From CAUZIZ01 sp965222655 (GTDB lineage Bacteria > Acidobacteriota > UBA6911 > RPQK01 > JAJDTT01), in the NCBI GenBank assembly GCA_965222655.1, contig CBDCUP010000018.1, forward strand, positions 372,001 through 436,000: a stretch of DNA of 64,000 nt. Direction: 5' to 3'. Under the pieces are notes generated by a model, which had not been told where the DNA came from, made no database searches, and saw only the letters and a program-made list of their open reading frames with translations. Below, one piece after another: positions 24,719 to 33,116 of the stretch (position 1 is the stretch's first letter; each line of letters starts with the position of its first letter). The position numbers were made by a program, and so were the translations under genes.

Positions 24719-26236
24719 ATGATCACGGTGGACCAAAAAGAGCGTATCAGACGGGCCTACTTCCTGCAGCGAAAATCCATTCGCGCGATTGCGAGAGAGT
24801 TCGGACACTCGCGCAAGACCGTGCGCAAAGCCGTCACGGACAGCGACGTCCCCGTCTATGAGAAGAAGCACCCCCGTCGCCGTCGGGTCTTGGACCCAGT
24901 AGCGCCGATCATCGACGCCTGGTTGGAGCAAGACCAGCGAGCTCCCCGCAAGCAACGCCATACGGCACGACGGATCTATCGGCGTCTGAAGGAGGAATAT
25001 GATTTTTCGGGGGGAGAGAGTTCGGTCCGGCGCTACGTCCGGCGCCAGAGGAAGGGGGTAGGCGAGTGCTTCATCCCGCTGGGGTACGAACCGGGATCGG
25101 TGGCCCAGATCGATTGGGGTGAGGCGGTCTTTGAACTGGACGGAAGGGAAACCGTGGCCCATCTGTTCTGTGCCAAGCTGATGGCTTCGGGCCGTCTCTT
25201 TGTGGTGGCCTTTCCCCACCAACGGCAAGAAGCGTTCTGGCAGGGGCACGTCGATTTCTTCGGCCACATTGAAGGCGTTCCTCATGCCTTGACCTACGAT
25301 AATCTTAAGAGTGCCGTCCTCAAGGTACTCCAAGGGCGCCAGCGCCAGGAACAAGCGGAGTTCGTGGCCTTGCGCTCGCACTATCTGTTTGAAGGCAACT
25401 TCTGCAATCGTGGCCAAGGGCATGAAAAAGGGGGCGTGGAGAATCTGGTGGGCTACGTCCGACGCAATGTCTTTGTGCCGCTGCCCCGAGTCCGCAGTTG
25501 GGAAGAGCTCAACCTCCGCTTACAGAGATGGTGTGAGGGGGAGGATGAGCGCCTTCTGCAGAGCCCGGGTCAGGCCGAGCTCTGGGAGCAGGAGCACGCC
25601 GCCCTGTTGCCGTTACCGGCTCGGGCCTATGAAGCCTGCCGCATCGTCCCGGTCCGGGTGGACAAGCAAGGGCGGGTCTGCTTTGACCGCTGCTGGTATT
25701 CCGTGCCCGCCCGCTATGTCCACCGCCAGCTGATCTGCCAGGGCTATGTCCAGAAAGTCGCGGTCTTTTCCCAACGGGAGCGGGTCGCCGAACATCGCCG
25801 ACTCTATACGCCCGGAGCGGAATCCCTGGACCCCGTCCATTATTTTCCGTTGCTCGAGGACAAGCCCCGCGCCTGGCGGCAGGCTCGGGCCCTGCGAGGA
25901 CTGAAGCTGCCGGCCATTTTCGACCAGTACTGCCACCAGCTGGAGCAGAGGGATCCCGGGGGTGCTCGGGAGTTCATCCGCATTCTGAGACTACTGGAAC
26001 AGGTCCCTCAGAAGGCACTGGCAGCCGCTCTACAACAAGCGCTCAAGCTCGTATCTTCCGCTTTGAAGGAGTCTGCCATCTGCTGCGCCAAGCGCAGCAA
26101 GAAGCCTGGCCTCCCCCGGCTCTCGGTCTGGATCGCCTGCCTCGGTTGGCCGCCTATCAGGTGGCTCTGCCGGCAGTGGATCAGTTCAACCAGCTACTCG
26201 CTCAGGGCGCCCCAGCGCAGGGAGGACAGTAGCTGA
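24719..26236 (+). CDS. istA: IS21 transposase IstA (C-terminal frameshift)
   Basis: DDE transposase with an N-terminal HTH (IRAIAREFGHSRKTVRKAV). Active-site residues are visible in IDWGEAVFEL, TYDNLKSAV and GGVENLVGYVRRN. The ATG at 24719 follows AGGAGGAAAGG. After about residue 445 the frame departs from the family: the residues after ALKLV are cysteine-rich and unlike IstA, whereas the neighbouring frame gives RIFRFEGVCHLLRQAQQEAW and continues to a stop at 26230-26232, just before istB. A single-base shift near 26045-26055 explains this; a sequencing error is the alternative. Confidence 0.9.
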   Translation: MITVDQKERIRRAYFLQRKSIRAIAREFGHSRKTVRKAVTDSDVPVYEKKHPRRRRVLDPVAPIIDAWLEQDQRAPRKQRHTARRIYRRLKEEYDFSGGESSVRRYVRRQRKGVGECFIPLGYEPGSVAQIDWGEAVFELDGRETVAHLFCAKLMASGRLFVVAFPHQRQEAFWQGHVDFFGHIEGVPHALTYDNLKSAVLKVLQGRQRQEQAEFVALRSHYLFEGNFCNRGQGHEKGGVENLVGYVRRNVFVPLPRVRSWEELNLRLQRWCEGEDERLLQSPGQAELWEQEHAALLPLPARAYEACRIVPVRVDKQGRVCFDRCWYSVPARYVHRQLICQGYVQKVAVFSQRERVAEHRRLYTPGAESLDPVHYFPLLEDKPRAWRQARALRGLKLPAIFDQYCHQLEQRDPGGAREFIRILRLLEQVPQKALAAALQQALKLVSSALKESAICCAKRSKKPGLPRLSVWIACLGWPPIRWLCRQWISSTSYSLRAPQRREDSS

Positions 26237-27033
26237 TGAAGAAATCCCTCTTACTCGAGAGCTATCTCAAGCGTTTGCGCCTGCCCACCATCCGGGCCCA
26301 GTACCAGAGTCTGGCGCGGGAGGCCGCCGAGCAGCGGCGCAGCTATGAAGACTATCTGTTGAGCCTAGTGGAGCAAGAAGTGCTGGAGCGCGATCAGAAG
26401 CAGCAGCAGCGGCGCCTGAAGCGAGCGGCCTTTCCCTACCTACGGACGTTGGAGGCCTTCGACTTCGCCCTGCTGCCCCACCTCAACAAGGAGAAGGTCC
26501 TGCAGCTGGCCGGCGGTGAGTTCGTCGAGCGCCAGGAGTCGGTGATTTTCCTGGGTCCCCCCGGAGTGGGAAAGACGCACCTGATGATCGCCCTGGGAAT
26601 GGCCTGCTGTTTGTCCGGCAAGACGGTCCGCTTTGTCACGGCCGCCGCTTTGGTCAACGAGCTGATCGAAGCCCAAGGGAGTTTGCGATTGACTCAACTT
26701 CAGCGGCAGCTTTCCAAGACGGATTTGGTCTGCCTGGATGAGATTGGCTATATCCCCTTCTCCACGACAGGAGCCCAGCTGTTGTTTCAGTTCTTTGCCG
26801 AGCGCTACGAGCGCGGCTCCGTCATGGTCACGACCAACTTGGAGTTTGGACAATGGACCGAGGTCTTCGGCCAAGAGCGTCTGACGGCCGCTTTATTGGA
26901 CCGGCTGACCCATCGCTGTCACATCTTTGAGCTCCAGGGGGAGAGCTTCCGCTTTCGTCACAGCCTGCGCACTCGTCAGGCCTCGCCGTCAGCCTCAGCC
27001 AAGCCCTCTAAGCCGAAAGGAACTCCGTCATGA
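26236..27033 (+). CDS. istB: IS21 helper ATPase IstB
   Basis: AAA+ ATPase that assembles on target DNA and delivers it to IstA. Walker A is GPPGVGKTHL and Walker B LVCLDEIGYI; the N-terminal domain (LRLPTIRAQYQSLAREAAEQ) is typical. The gene begins a few bases after the natural istA stop and overlaps the third gene by 4 bases (ATGA at 27030-27033). Length of 265 residues is normal. It appears intact. Confidence 0.95.
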   Translation: MKKSLLLESYLKRLRLPTIRAQYQSLAREAAEQRRSYEDYLLSLVEQEVLERDQKQQQRRLKRAAFPYLRTLEAFDFALLPHLNKEKVLQLAGGEFVERQESVIFLGPPGVGKTHLMIALGMACCLSGKTVRFVTAAALVNELIEAQGSLRLTQLQRQLSKTDLVCLDEIGYIPFSTTGAQLLFQFFAERYERGSVMVTTNLEFGQWTEVFGQERLTAALLDRLTHRCHIFELQGESFRFRHSLRTRQASPSASAKPSKPKGTPS

Positions 27034-27923
27034 ACGCTTCACTGGGCATGAATGCACCGGAGCTAGGCTCCCGGATTCGCCTCAAACCGTCCGCCGGCTG
27101 GTTTGCCGCGGGAGAAGGGTTCGAGACGGCCCTGCTGGGTCTGTCCGATGGCGCTTTCCGCCTCTTTGCCTATCTCTGTCTGAAGGCCAAACGGTCCGAG
27201 GGCTCGATCCCGATCCAACCCTCCGAGCTGAGCCGTATTCTCCACCGATCGCGGCGCTCCGTCGGCGTGTATCTGCAGGAGCTGGAGGAGAAGGGCGTGT
27301 GCCAACTCCGTCGCGGTGCCAACCAATACACTCCCAGTCGCGTGGTTATCAGGGATGCCTACTGGCCTTACGAGCGCCCTCCGAGCGCTTCGCCAGAGCC
27401 TGCCGGCCAAGCCGGAGATCTGGGCACTTGGCAAGCAGCAACCCCCAGGGATCCGGTGAGCCTGCCTGGGGAGAGCGATCGCGAGCTCGGGACCGAAGCG
27501 ACGGAGTCTATCCCCCTGCCTTGGCCTCAGTACCGGGAGGCGGTGCGGGAGGCGTTCATCGGGGTCGGCTGCACCCAGGGCCTGTTTCGTCCCAGTGACG
27601 AAGCCACTACCCGAGACTTCTATGAGCGGGGTATTGCGCTGGCGGTGGTCCAGGAGGCCCTGCTTCTGGGCGCCACTCGCAAGTACGTCTCTCGGCTCAA
27701 TGAGGGTTGCCGGGACCTGATCGCCACGCTCCACTACTTTGAGCCTCTGGTTGAGGAAATCCTCGCTCAGCCCTTGCCCTCAGGGTATCGTCCCTACTTG
27801 CAACGCAAGTTGGACCAGTACCGCAAGGAGTGGATCCACCGATGCAAGATCCCTCCTGAGGTCGATCCGGCGGGAGCAGAGGGGGAGGCTCCTACTTGTC
27901 CCAGCAACGATCATGACGTATAA
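27030..27923 (+). CDS. IS21-linked winged-helix protein (third gene)
   Basis: Protein of 297 residues with an N-terminal winged-helix/HTH segment (LSDGAFRLFAYLCLKAKRSE; PSELSRILHRSRRSVGVYLQ, then ELEEKGVCQL) that resembles replication-initiator and helix-turn-helix 36-type domains. A proline-rich linker follows, and a helical C-terminal domain (YREAVREAFIGVGCTQGLF; GIALAVVQEALLLGATRKYV). It is coupled to istB by an ATGA overlap and lies inside the IS21 ends, so it is part of the element rather than flanking cargo. Classical IS21 elements have only istA and istB. A role in regulating transposition or target choice is plausible but unproven. Confidence 0.72.
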   Translation: MNASLGMNAPELGSRIRLKPSAGWFAAGEGFETALLGLSDGAFRLFAYLCLKAKRSEGSIPIQPSELSRILHRSRRSVGVYLQELEEKGVCQLRRGANQYTPSRVVIRDAYWPYERPPSASPEPAGQAGDLGTWQAATPRDPVSLPGESDRELGTEATESIPLPWPQYREAVREAFIGVGCTQGLFRPSDEATTRDFYERGIALAVVQEALLLGATRKYVSRLNEGCRDLIATLHYFEPLVEEILAQPLPSGYRPYLQRKLDQYRKEWIHRCKIPPEVDPAGAEGEAPTCPSNDHDV

Positions 27924-28179
27924 GAAATCCTCCCGTCTCGCGGTCGCTTTCGGGTCACCCAGAGCAGGTCTGCTACTCTGGGAAGACCGCCATCGCGCTC
28001 GGGCGCCCCCGCTGGAGGGAGGATGGGTTCAATCGAAGGGCGTTTCTTGAAGGCAACATTCTGGTGAGGCAAAAAGGTAACAACCAAATCCGTCAAGAGA
28101 GACGGGATGATGAATTAACCCAATAGGTGGTCCCCTTTTCGACGAGCACAGGTGGTCCCCTTTTGGATGAGCATTAACA

Positions 28180-28891
28180 CAAAGACATTCCGAAAACCAT
28201 GTCAATTGCTGCGGTGGTCTTGTTGCTGGTCTATGGTTTATTTGCACTGGCCGGCTTTTTACACGTACCACGGAAAATCTTGGCTACCTCGGATATGCCT
28301 CATCTGGTTCTCGTACAGAGCCTGTGTGGTGAAACAGGCGCCTTTATCCTGGCCGTTTTGGCCATCACAGCAACGTGCAGCACCGTAAACACCGTTGTGG
28401 CGACCGTACCCCGTATGCTTTACGGCATGGCCCACAACGGGCAGCTTCCCGCTGTATTCATGAAGGTGCATCCGAAATTCAAAACACCCTGGGTCAGCAT
28501 TTTATTTTTGGTCTTGCTCCCTACTATCCCGCTGGCTTTCATGCGGGGGGCACAGGATGTGATTATCGTATTTCTGAGCTCAGCAGCAGCAGTATGGCTT
28601 GTTGCCTACATTGTCGCGCACATAGACTTGATCGTATTACGCCGACGCTATCCTGGATTCAGCCGGCCCTATCAATCCCCCCTTTACCCGTTCGCACAAC
28701 TTGTCGGCATCGTGGGTATGGGTTATGCCTTTATCAATAATTCGCCCGCTCCCGAGATGACACTAACTGTGTATTCCTACACAGGTGTATTCCTTGGAAT
28801 CACCGCGCTCTATGCTTTCTTCTGGGTAAAATTCGTGATGCGGCGTGGTCTGCTTGAGTCCGAGAGCATGGAGCACGCCCTGACGGATTGA
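28180..28891 (+). pseudogene. APC-family amino-acid permease, C-terminal half
   Basis: Second half of the permease begun at 23892. It opens with KDIPKTMSIAAVVLLLVYGL and continues through the spans ending FLGITALYAFFWVKFVMRRG. The loop ATCSTVNTVVATVPRMLYGM is conserved in APC carriers. An ATG at 28199 could give a short protein of 230 residues, but half a permease is not expected to work. Confidence 0.85.
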
Positions 28892-28951
28892 GCGTATGAG
28901 AACATGTCGAATTATGCCGTCGTGCAGAGCCGACAATTCACAGTATCAAGC

Positions 28952-31864
28952 TCAACTGAGGGCTACCTTGTTGATATTCACCTGAACCTGTTCGAGGATC
29001 CGTCTGACCGACTGCACGAGTTCCTGAGCGCCGCTTTCATCCAGTCCGTCCTTTTCCTCTGTATGCTCCCGCACCCTGGCCACGACAGCCAGCGCATCGC
29101 CAGAAATGATGCCCTGGGCGACCCAACGCGACTGGACCAGGTTGAGGGGAATCCTTTCTTCGGCTGAAATCTGTTCTTCGTGGAGATGCGCCAGGGCTTT
29201 GAGGCTAAGCTCGATACATGTGCCAAGGGGTGGAACGGCCTCCATGGCGAACCCACCATCCGAGAGCAGGGCGGCCATTCGCATCTGACGATCGGCCTTG
29301 GCAAGGATCTCCTGAGCCTCTTTGCATCGCCGCTCGGCAATTCGAGAATCCTCCTTCGATAGTGTGGGGCTTCGAAACAGCTCGCGGTCTGACCCCCTCT
29401 TCACCTCCAGGACACCCGAATTCACAAGACGTTGGATCGTCTCGAAGGTCTCTCGGTCTATCAACTCCAGCTGGGGATTTCCATTCGCTGGGCTACCCGC
29501 GGATTCGAAGCTTTCGCGCAGGAGCCGTTCGGCCAAGGGCACGACCTGCTCCGTGGAACCCTCCACCACACCGACCAGCGTCGTCTGTCCGGTGCCATTC
29601 TGCCGCACTTCCAGCAGCAGCAGGCGGTCCGCCAGACGGGCCACCAGGTGGTTGCCAAACACCTCGTAAGGATCCGCCTCGCGCTGAGATGGCGTGTGGA
29701 GCCTCTTGTCCGTAGCCGCCGCGGACTCAGGGAGCTGGACTCCCATCAGGGTCTCCAGGCGCTGGATGAAGGCAGCCCGTCCCGAGGGCAGGCGCATCGA
29801 CTTCAGGTCCCCTCTGCCGTCGAGGACCCCGTCCGCAAGCTCCTGCTTCTGGGACAGCAGACCGAGCATGCGATGCTCGATGCTCTTTTCGCAAACCAGG
29901 TTCACCACGGTAACCGGCCGCTCCTGGTGCTTGCGCCAGGCCCTTGCGATGCGCTGTTCCAGCTTGGCCGGGTTCCAAGGCAGATCCAGGTTCACCACCG
30001 TATCGGCCACCTGAAGGTTGAGACCGGTGCTTCCCGAATCGGTTGACAAGAACAGCCGGCAGGCAGGCTCTTCTTTGAAGCGGTTGATCTCTTCCCGGCG
30101 CTTTTTTTGCGGAACCGAGCCCGTGTGCCAGGCATAACCCAGACCCATATCGTCGGCGAGCTGGCGCACCAGTTGAAGCATCCTCTCCCACTCGGAGAAG
30201 ACCAGGACTTTGCTGCCATCGGACTGCAGCACATCCTCGAGAACGCTCTCCAGTTCCCCCAGCTTGGGGCAGATGCGGCATTCCGGGTCGAGAATGAAGG
30301 GGCTGTCACAGATCATGCGCATGCAAGCCAGCCACTTCTGAAGCTTTTCTCCCTCTTCCCGGGTGAGACGACGACGCTTGGCCAGGGCCACGAGCCTGGC
30401 CACCTTGATCTTGAATCCGTCGTAGCGAAGCCCCTGCTCCTCCTCCATCCCCACGAAGTAGTTGTTGACGGTCCGACCCGGCAGCTGGTCTTCGACCTCA
30501 TCCTTGCGCCGGCGCAACATCAGGGGACGGATGCGGCGGTGCAGTTGGTCGAGGTTTTTGTAACCCTGGGGCCGACCCCGCTCGTCCAGATCGTAGAAAT
30601 CGCGATTGAACCGGAACAGGGGACCCAGCAACTGGGGGTCGAGGAATTCCATGATGGAGTAGATCTCGTCGATCCGGTTCTCCAGCGGCGTTCCCGTCAA
30701 GACGAAGGCGAAGGGGCTGGATAGCCTCTTGACCGCCTTCGCCGTCTTACTCTGCCAGTTCTTGATGCGCTGAGCCTCATCCAGAATGACCACGTCGGGC
30801 GCCAGGATTCGCATGATGTCGTCTCCATCACTGCGAATCTGCTCGTAATTCGTCAGATAAAAGAAGGACGGCTTTCGGTAGAGCTTGAGGCGCGCCGGCC
30901 GAGGACCCCAGACGGCAAGGGCGGGCAGGCTGCTGAACTTCGCGATCTGTTCCTCCCATTCTGCTTTGAGGGACACGGGAGAGAGCACCAGGACCCGTTC
31001 GATCCTGCGGACCTGGCGGAGCAGCTCACAGGCCGCAATGGCCTGGATCGTCTTTCCCAGACCCATGTCGTCGGCCAGCAGCGCTCGCTCCTCAAAGGCC
31101 AGGTGGAGCATGCCCTCTTCCTGGTAGGGATACAGGGGATGCCTCAAGCAATCCAGGCTGCGCTTGCCGGCCTTGATGTCCTCGAGGAAGGCCTCCCTCG
31201 ATTGGAGGCGCTGGCGCCGCCGGCGCAGCTCCGAGACCCAGTGGTCCACCTCTCGGGCAACGCGTATCTCCGAACGAAGGTCGTCGGGGGCATTGTCGAG
31301 GACCTGCTTCAGGGCCGGGACTCCCAATGCGGGATCCGCTAGAAGCGCGCCTTCGCTCGAGAAATAGGGGGTGAGGAGCTGCTTGGCCTCCAGGGACACC
31401 TGCTCTGGCCAGGTCACCCGCACCTGGCGGCTCGACCCAGGTGCAAGATAGACCTCTACTCGGGGCGAGCCTTCCCTAGCAGCCTTTGCAAACAGACGGC
31501 TCCTGCCTTTGGGCAGGCTGGCCAGCACCCCCTCGATGTGCTTGCACGTGCCCAGACTGTTCACTCGATAATCAATACATTCACAGGAGTTACTGAGATC
31601 TTTGAGCGACCGGATTTCCACCGTGTAAGGTCGGCCCCCGTCGCCGGAACGAACCTGGTAGGTCCCGTAAAAGGGCTGCTGGGGCTCCAAGCGCTCCAGG
31701 CGCAACGTCTCTGTTGACGCCCGAAGGCGGCGACGCTCGATCTCCTCCTCGTCCGTGGTCTTCCAGCCGCTGAAGGCTACTTTGTGGGCCAAGATTCGTT
31801 GGGAGGCGCGTCCCTTTCGTCGGGATTGGATCGGTTTTCGACGGGGCATACTAGAAGGAGTCAT
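28952..31864 (-). CDS. SWIM zinc-finger SNF2 helicase
   Basis: Superfamily 2 DNA translocase of 970 residues. A SWIM finger comes first (C94, C96, C107, H109 in SCECIDYRVNSLGTCKHI). The SNF2 motor follows: motif I ADDMGLGKTIQ (Lys 271), motif II LDEAQRIKNW, motif III TGTPLENRIDEI, motif V/VI STGLNLQVADTVVNLDLPW and QRIARAWR. The motif II Gln in place of His is frequent in bacterial SNF2. The C-terminal 250 residues are helical with no recognised domain. The ATG overlaps the stop of the upstream zinc gene by 4 bases, so the two proteins probably work together. Confidence 0.9.
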   Translation of the reverse strand: MTPSSMPRRKPIQSRRKGRASQRILAHKVAFSGWKTTDEEEIERRRLRASTETLRLERLEPQQPFYGTYQVRSGDGGRPYTVEIRSLKDLSNSCECIDYRVNSLGTCKHIEGVLASLPKGRSRLFAKAAREGSPRVEVYLAPGSSRQVRVTWPEQVSLEAKQLLTPYFSSEGALLADPALGVPALKQVLDNAPDDLRSEIRVAREVDHWVSELRRRRQRLQSREAFLEDIKAGKRSLDCLRHPLYPYQEEGMLHLAFEERALLADDMGLGKTIQAIAACELLRQVRRIERVLVLSPVSLKAEWEEQIAKFSSLPALAVWGPRPARLKLYRKPSFFYLTNYEQIRSDGDDIMRILAPDVVILDEAQRIKNWQSKTAKAVKRLSSPFAFVLTGTPLENRIDEIYSIMEFLDPQLLGPLFRFNRDFYDLDERGRPQGYKNLDQLHRRIRPLMLRRRKDEVEDQLPGRTVNNYFVGMEEEQGLRYDGFKIKVARLVALAKRRRLTREEGEKLQKWLACMRMICDSPFILDPECRICPKLGELESVLEDVLQSDGSKVLVFSEWERMLQLVRQLADDMGLGYAWHTGSVPQKKRREEINRFKEEPACRLFLSTDSGSTGLNLQVADTVVNLDLPWNPAKLEQRIARAWRKHQERPVTVVNLVCEKSIEHRMLGLLSQKQELADGVLDGRGDLKSMRLPSGRAAFIQRLETLMGVQLPESAAATDKRLHTPSQREADPYEVFGNHLVARLADRLLLLEVRQNGTGQTTLVGVVEGSTEQVVPLAERLLRESFESAGSPANGNPQLELIDRETFETIQRLVNSGVLEVKRGSDRELFRSPTLSKEDSRIAERRCKEAQEILAKADRQMRMAALLSDGGFAMEAVPPLGTCIELSLKALAHLHEEQISAEERIPLNLVQSRWVAQGIISGDALAVVARVREHTEEKDGLDESGAQELVQSVRRILEQVQVNINKVALS

Positions 31865-32253
31865 CCTCTGCTGGTCCCAACTGGAATTCGAAGAAATCCG
31901 GGCCCGAGGTCCCCTCCGAATTCTTCGCGAATCAGTCTGTCCAGCAGGTCCCGTCTGTTGCTGGCAAGGAATTTGATCCGGCGACGCTTGTGCGGCTTCG
32001 CTTTGCCAATCTCCAGGATCAATGAAGCCCGATCTCTCAGCTTGGGATCGCTATGCTCACACAACTCTGTCAGTCGGATGACATTCTTGGGGGAGATGTT
32101 CGACTGGTCTAGAAATCTGGACAGCTCCTCCATAATCCTGATGTATTCGCGTTCCGCTCTCGGCAACCTCTGGCACGCTTTGCACACATGCCCTCGACCC
32201 GAGAACCAGTGATTTGGTCGAGACCTTCCACAGATTCTGCAGTGGTGTCCCAT
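31861..32253 (-). CDS. Small zinc-finger protein coupled to the SNF2 helicase
   Basis: Protein of 130 residues that opens with a zinc ribbon-type pair, CRICGRSRPNHWF then CKAC (two CxxC). A helical middle (EREYIRIMEELSRFLDQ) and an armadillo-like segment (NVIRLTELCEHSDPKLRDRA) follow, with a basic tail (KPHKRRRIKF). The ATG at 32253 is chosen because it starts directly before the zinc motif. Its last four bases overlap the helicase start. No named family is recognised; the helicase partnership suggests DNA binding or target selection (inference). Confidence 0.7.
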   Translation of the reverse strand: MGHHCRICGRSRPNHWFSGRGHVCKACQRLPRAEREYIRIMEELSRFLDQSNISPKNVIRLTELCEHSDPKLRDRASLILEIGKAKPHKRRRIKFLASNRRDLLDRLIREEFGGDLGPGFLRIPVGTSRG

Positions 32254-32654
32254 TATCTCAAACGCGAAGCAGAGGATTGACATGAAGGGATCGAGTTAAG
32301 GCGTCCCATCTGGGGAAACATGGTAGCAGAGGGCGCTGATAAGTCTCTACTCCCCTGGGGCCCTCCACTTCATCCGCGAGCGACTTGAACTGTCAGCAAT
32401 ATGAGGCGATTCCCGGGGAGCGCCTGGTCAGCAGCACGATCTTCCCTGAGAAAGGACTCGGATCCTGGCTGAAGCCTTTTTCTCGAGAAGCCCGCTGAAG
32501 CGGGCTCCTGGAGAGGGTTAGCCGCAGTTAAACTTTCCGTCTACGCGATGAATTCAGAAACATTCCTATATATTCGAAGGAGACGTGTCATATAAAACCC
32601 TTGCTGATGGGACTAATGCTATTGATAGTGGATGTCGAGTGATTTCTAAAAGTA
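32254..32654. other. Gap with one REP hairpin, no gene
   Basis: No coding sequence is convincing. The REP-like copy at 32459-32513 lies here. The rest shows no strong promoter or terminator to me. Confidence 0.6.
32459..32513 (+). repeat. REP-like hairpin, copy 3
   Basis: GGATCCTGGCTGAAGCC, a T-rich spacer, GAGAAGCCCGCTGAAGCGGG and CTCC. It matches 20566-20620 almost base for base, including the T-rich spacer, so it is a dispersed mobile repeat probably served by the RAYT at 20.8 kb. Confidence 0.8.
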
Positions 32655-33116
32655 ATGGAGCAGGCTAAGCTCAGGATGCTACTAGAGAATCATCACACGT
32701 CAGCATACCGTTGGGCTCTCTTTTGCTGCGAGGGAGACCGGCATGAAGCGGAGGACGTGCTTCAGACCGTTTATCTCAACGTTTTGGAGCGGAGTGCCTC
32801 CTTCGAGGAGGCAGCGCAACAATTTTTCTGTAATTTCAGGGTCGGTTGTGGGACAGGATCCTCCTCTCTTGGCTCTCGGGTGCAGAAAGCAGTGGCCCGT
32901 GAGCCGCTCGCTGTGAATCTCTCTAAGGCAACCAGCAGATCTATCAAAATGAGAGGCCGGAGCAGCTTGCACTACTCGCAGAGAGCGATTCAGCGCCCCC
33001 ACCTCCTTCTCCAAGAAAAGAGGCCCTGTCAGAAGCCCTCAGAGCCACGATCGCGGGCTGCCCCTTACCGAGAACCCTCGCTGATCTGAGGGTCTCGGGT
33101 TTAGGGAAACGCTCTT
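32655..33116 (+). pseudogene. ECF-type sigma factor remnant, broken by IS256 sequence
   Basis: Region 2 is visible near the start: LLENHHTSAYRWALFC, then EAEDVLQTVYLNVLERSASF, typical of ECF sigma. About 32836-32935 is a degraded IS256-type end, closely similar to the end of the intact IS256 transposase next door. Beyond it, in another frame, IYQNERPEQLALLAESDSAP and EEALSEALRATIAGCPLP read as the linker toward region 4, which is then cut off by the full IS256 at about 33082. The gene is thus hit twice by the same IS family and cannot be functional. Confidence 0.7.
32836..32935 (-). mobile_element. IS256-family end remnant
   Basis: Contains GGTTGTGGGACAGGATCCTC, similar to the inverted end GGTCTGGGACAAGATTCTC of the intact copy, followed by GCAGTGGCCCGTGAGCCGCTCG, the 3' coding end of an IS256 transposase (compare 33160-33185). 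Only about 100 bases are left. Confidence 0.65.

Larger units (their letters stand above)
24597..28179 (+). mobile_element. IS21-family insertion sequence with three genes (3.58 kb)
   Basis: Ends are TGTGAATGCTCACC...AAAAGGGGACCA at left and its complement, ending TGAGCATTAACA, at right. Each end has a second AAAAGGGGACCAC-type repeat (about 24643-24657 and 28127-28140), the multiple terminal repeats seen in IS21. It carries istA (with a frameshift near its end), istB, and a third coupled gene. It splits an amino-acid permease. No clear direct target repeat is seen, though the codons of the permease rejoin cleanly. Confidence 0.9.
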
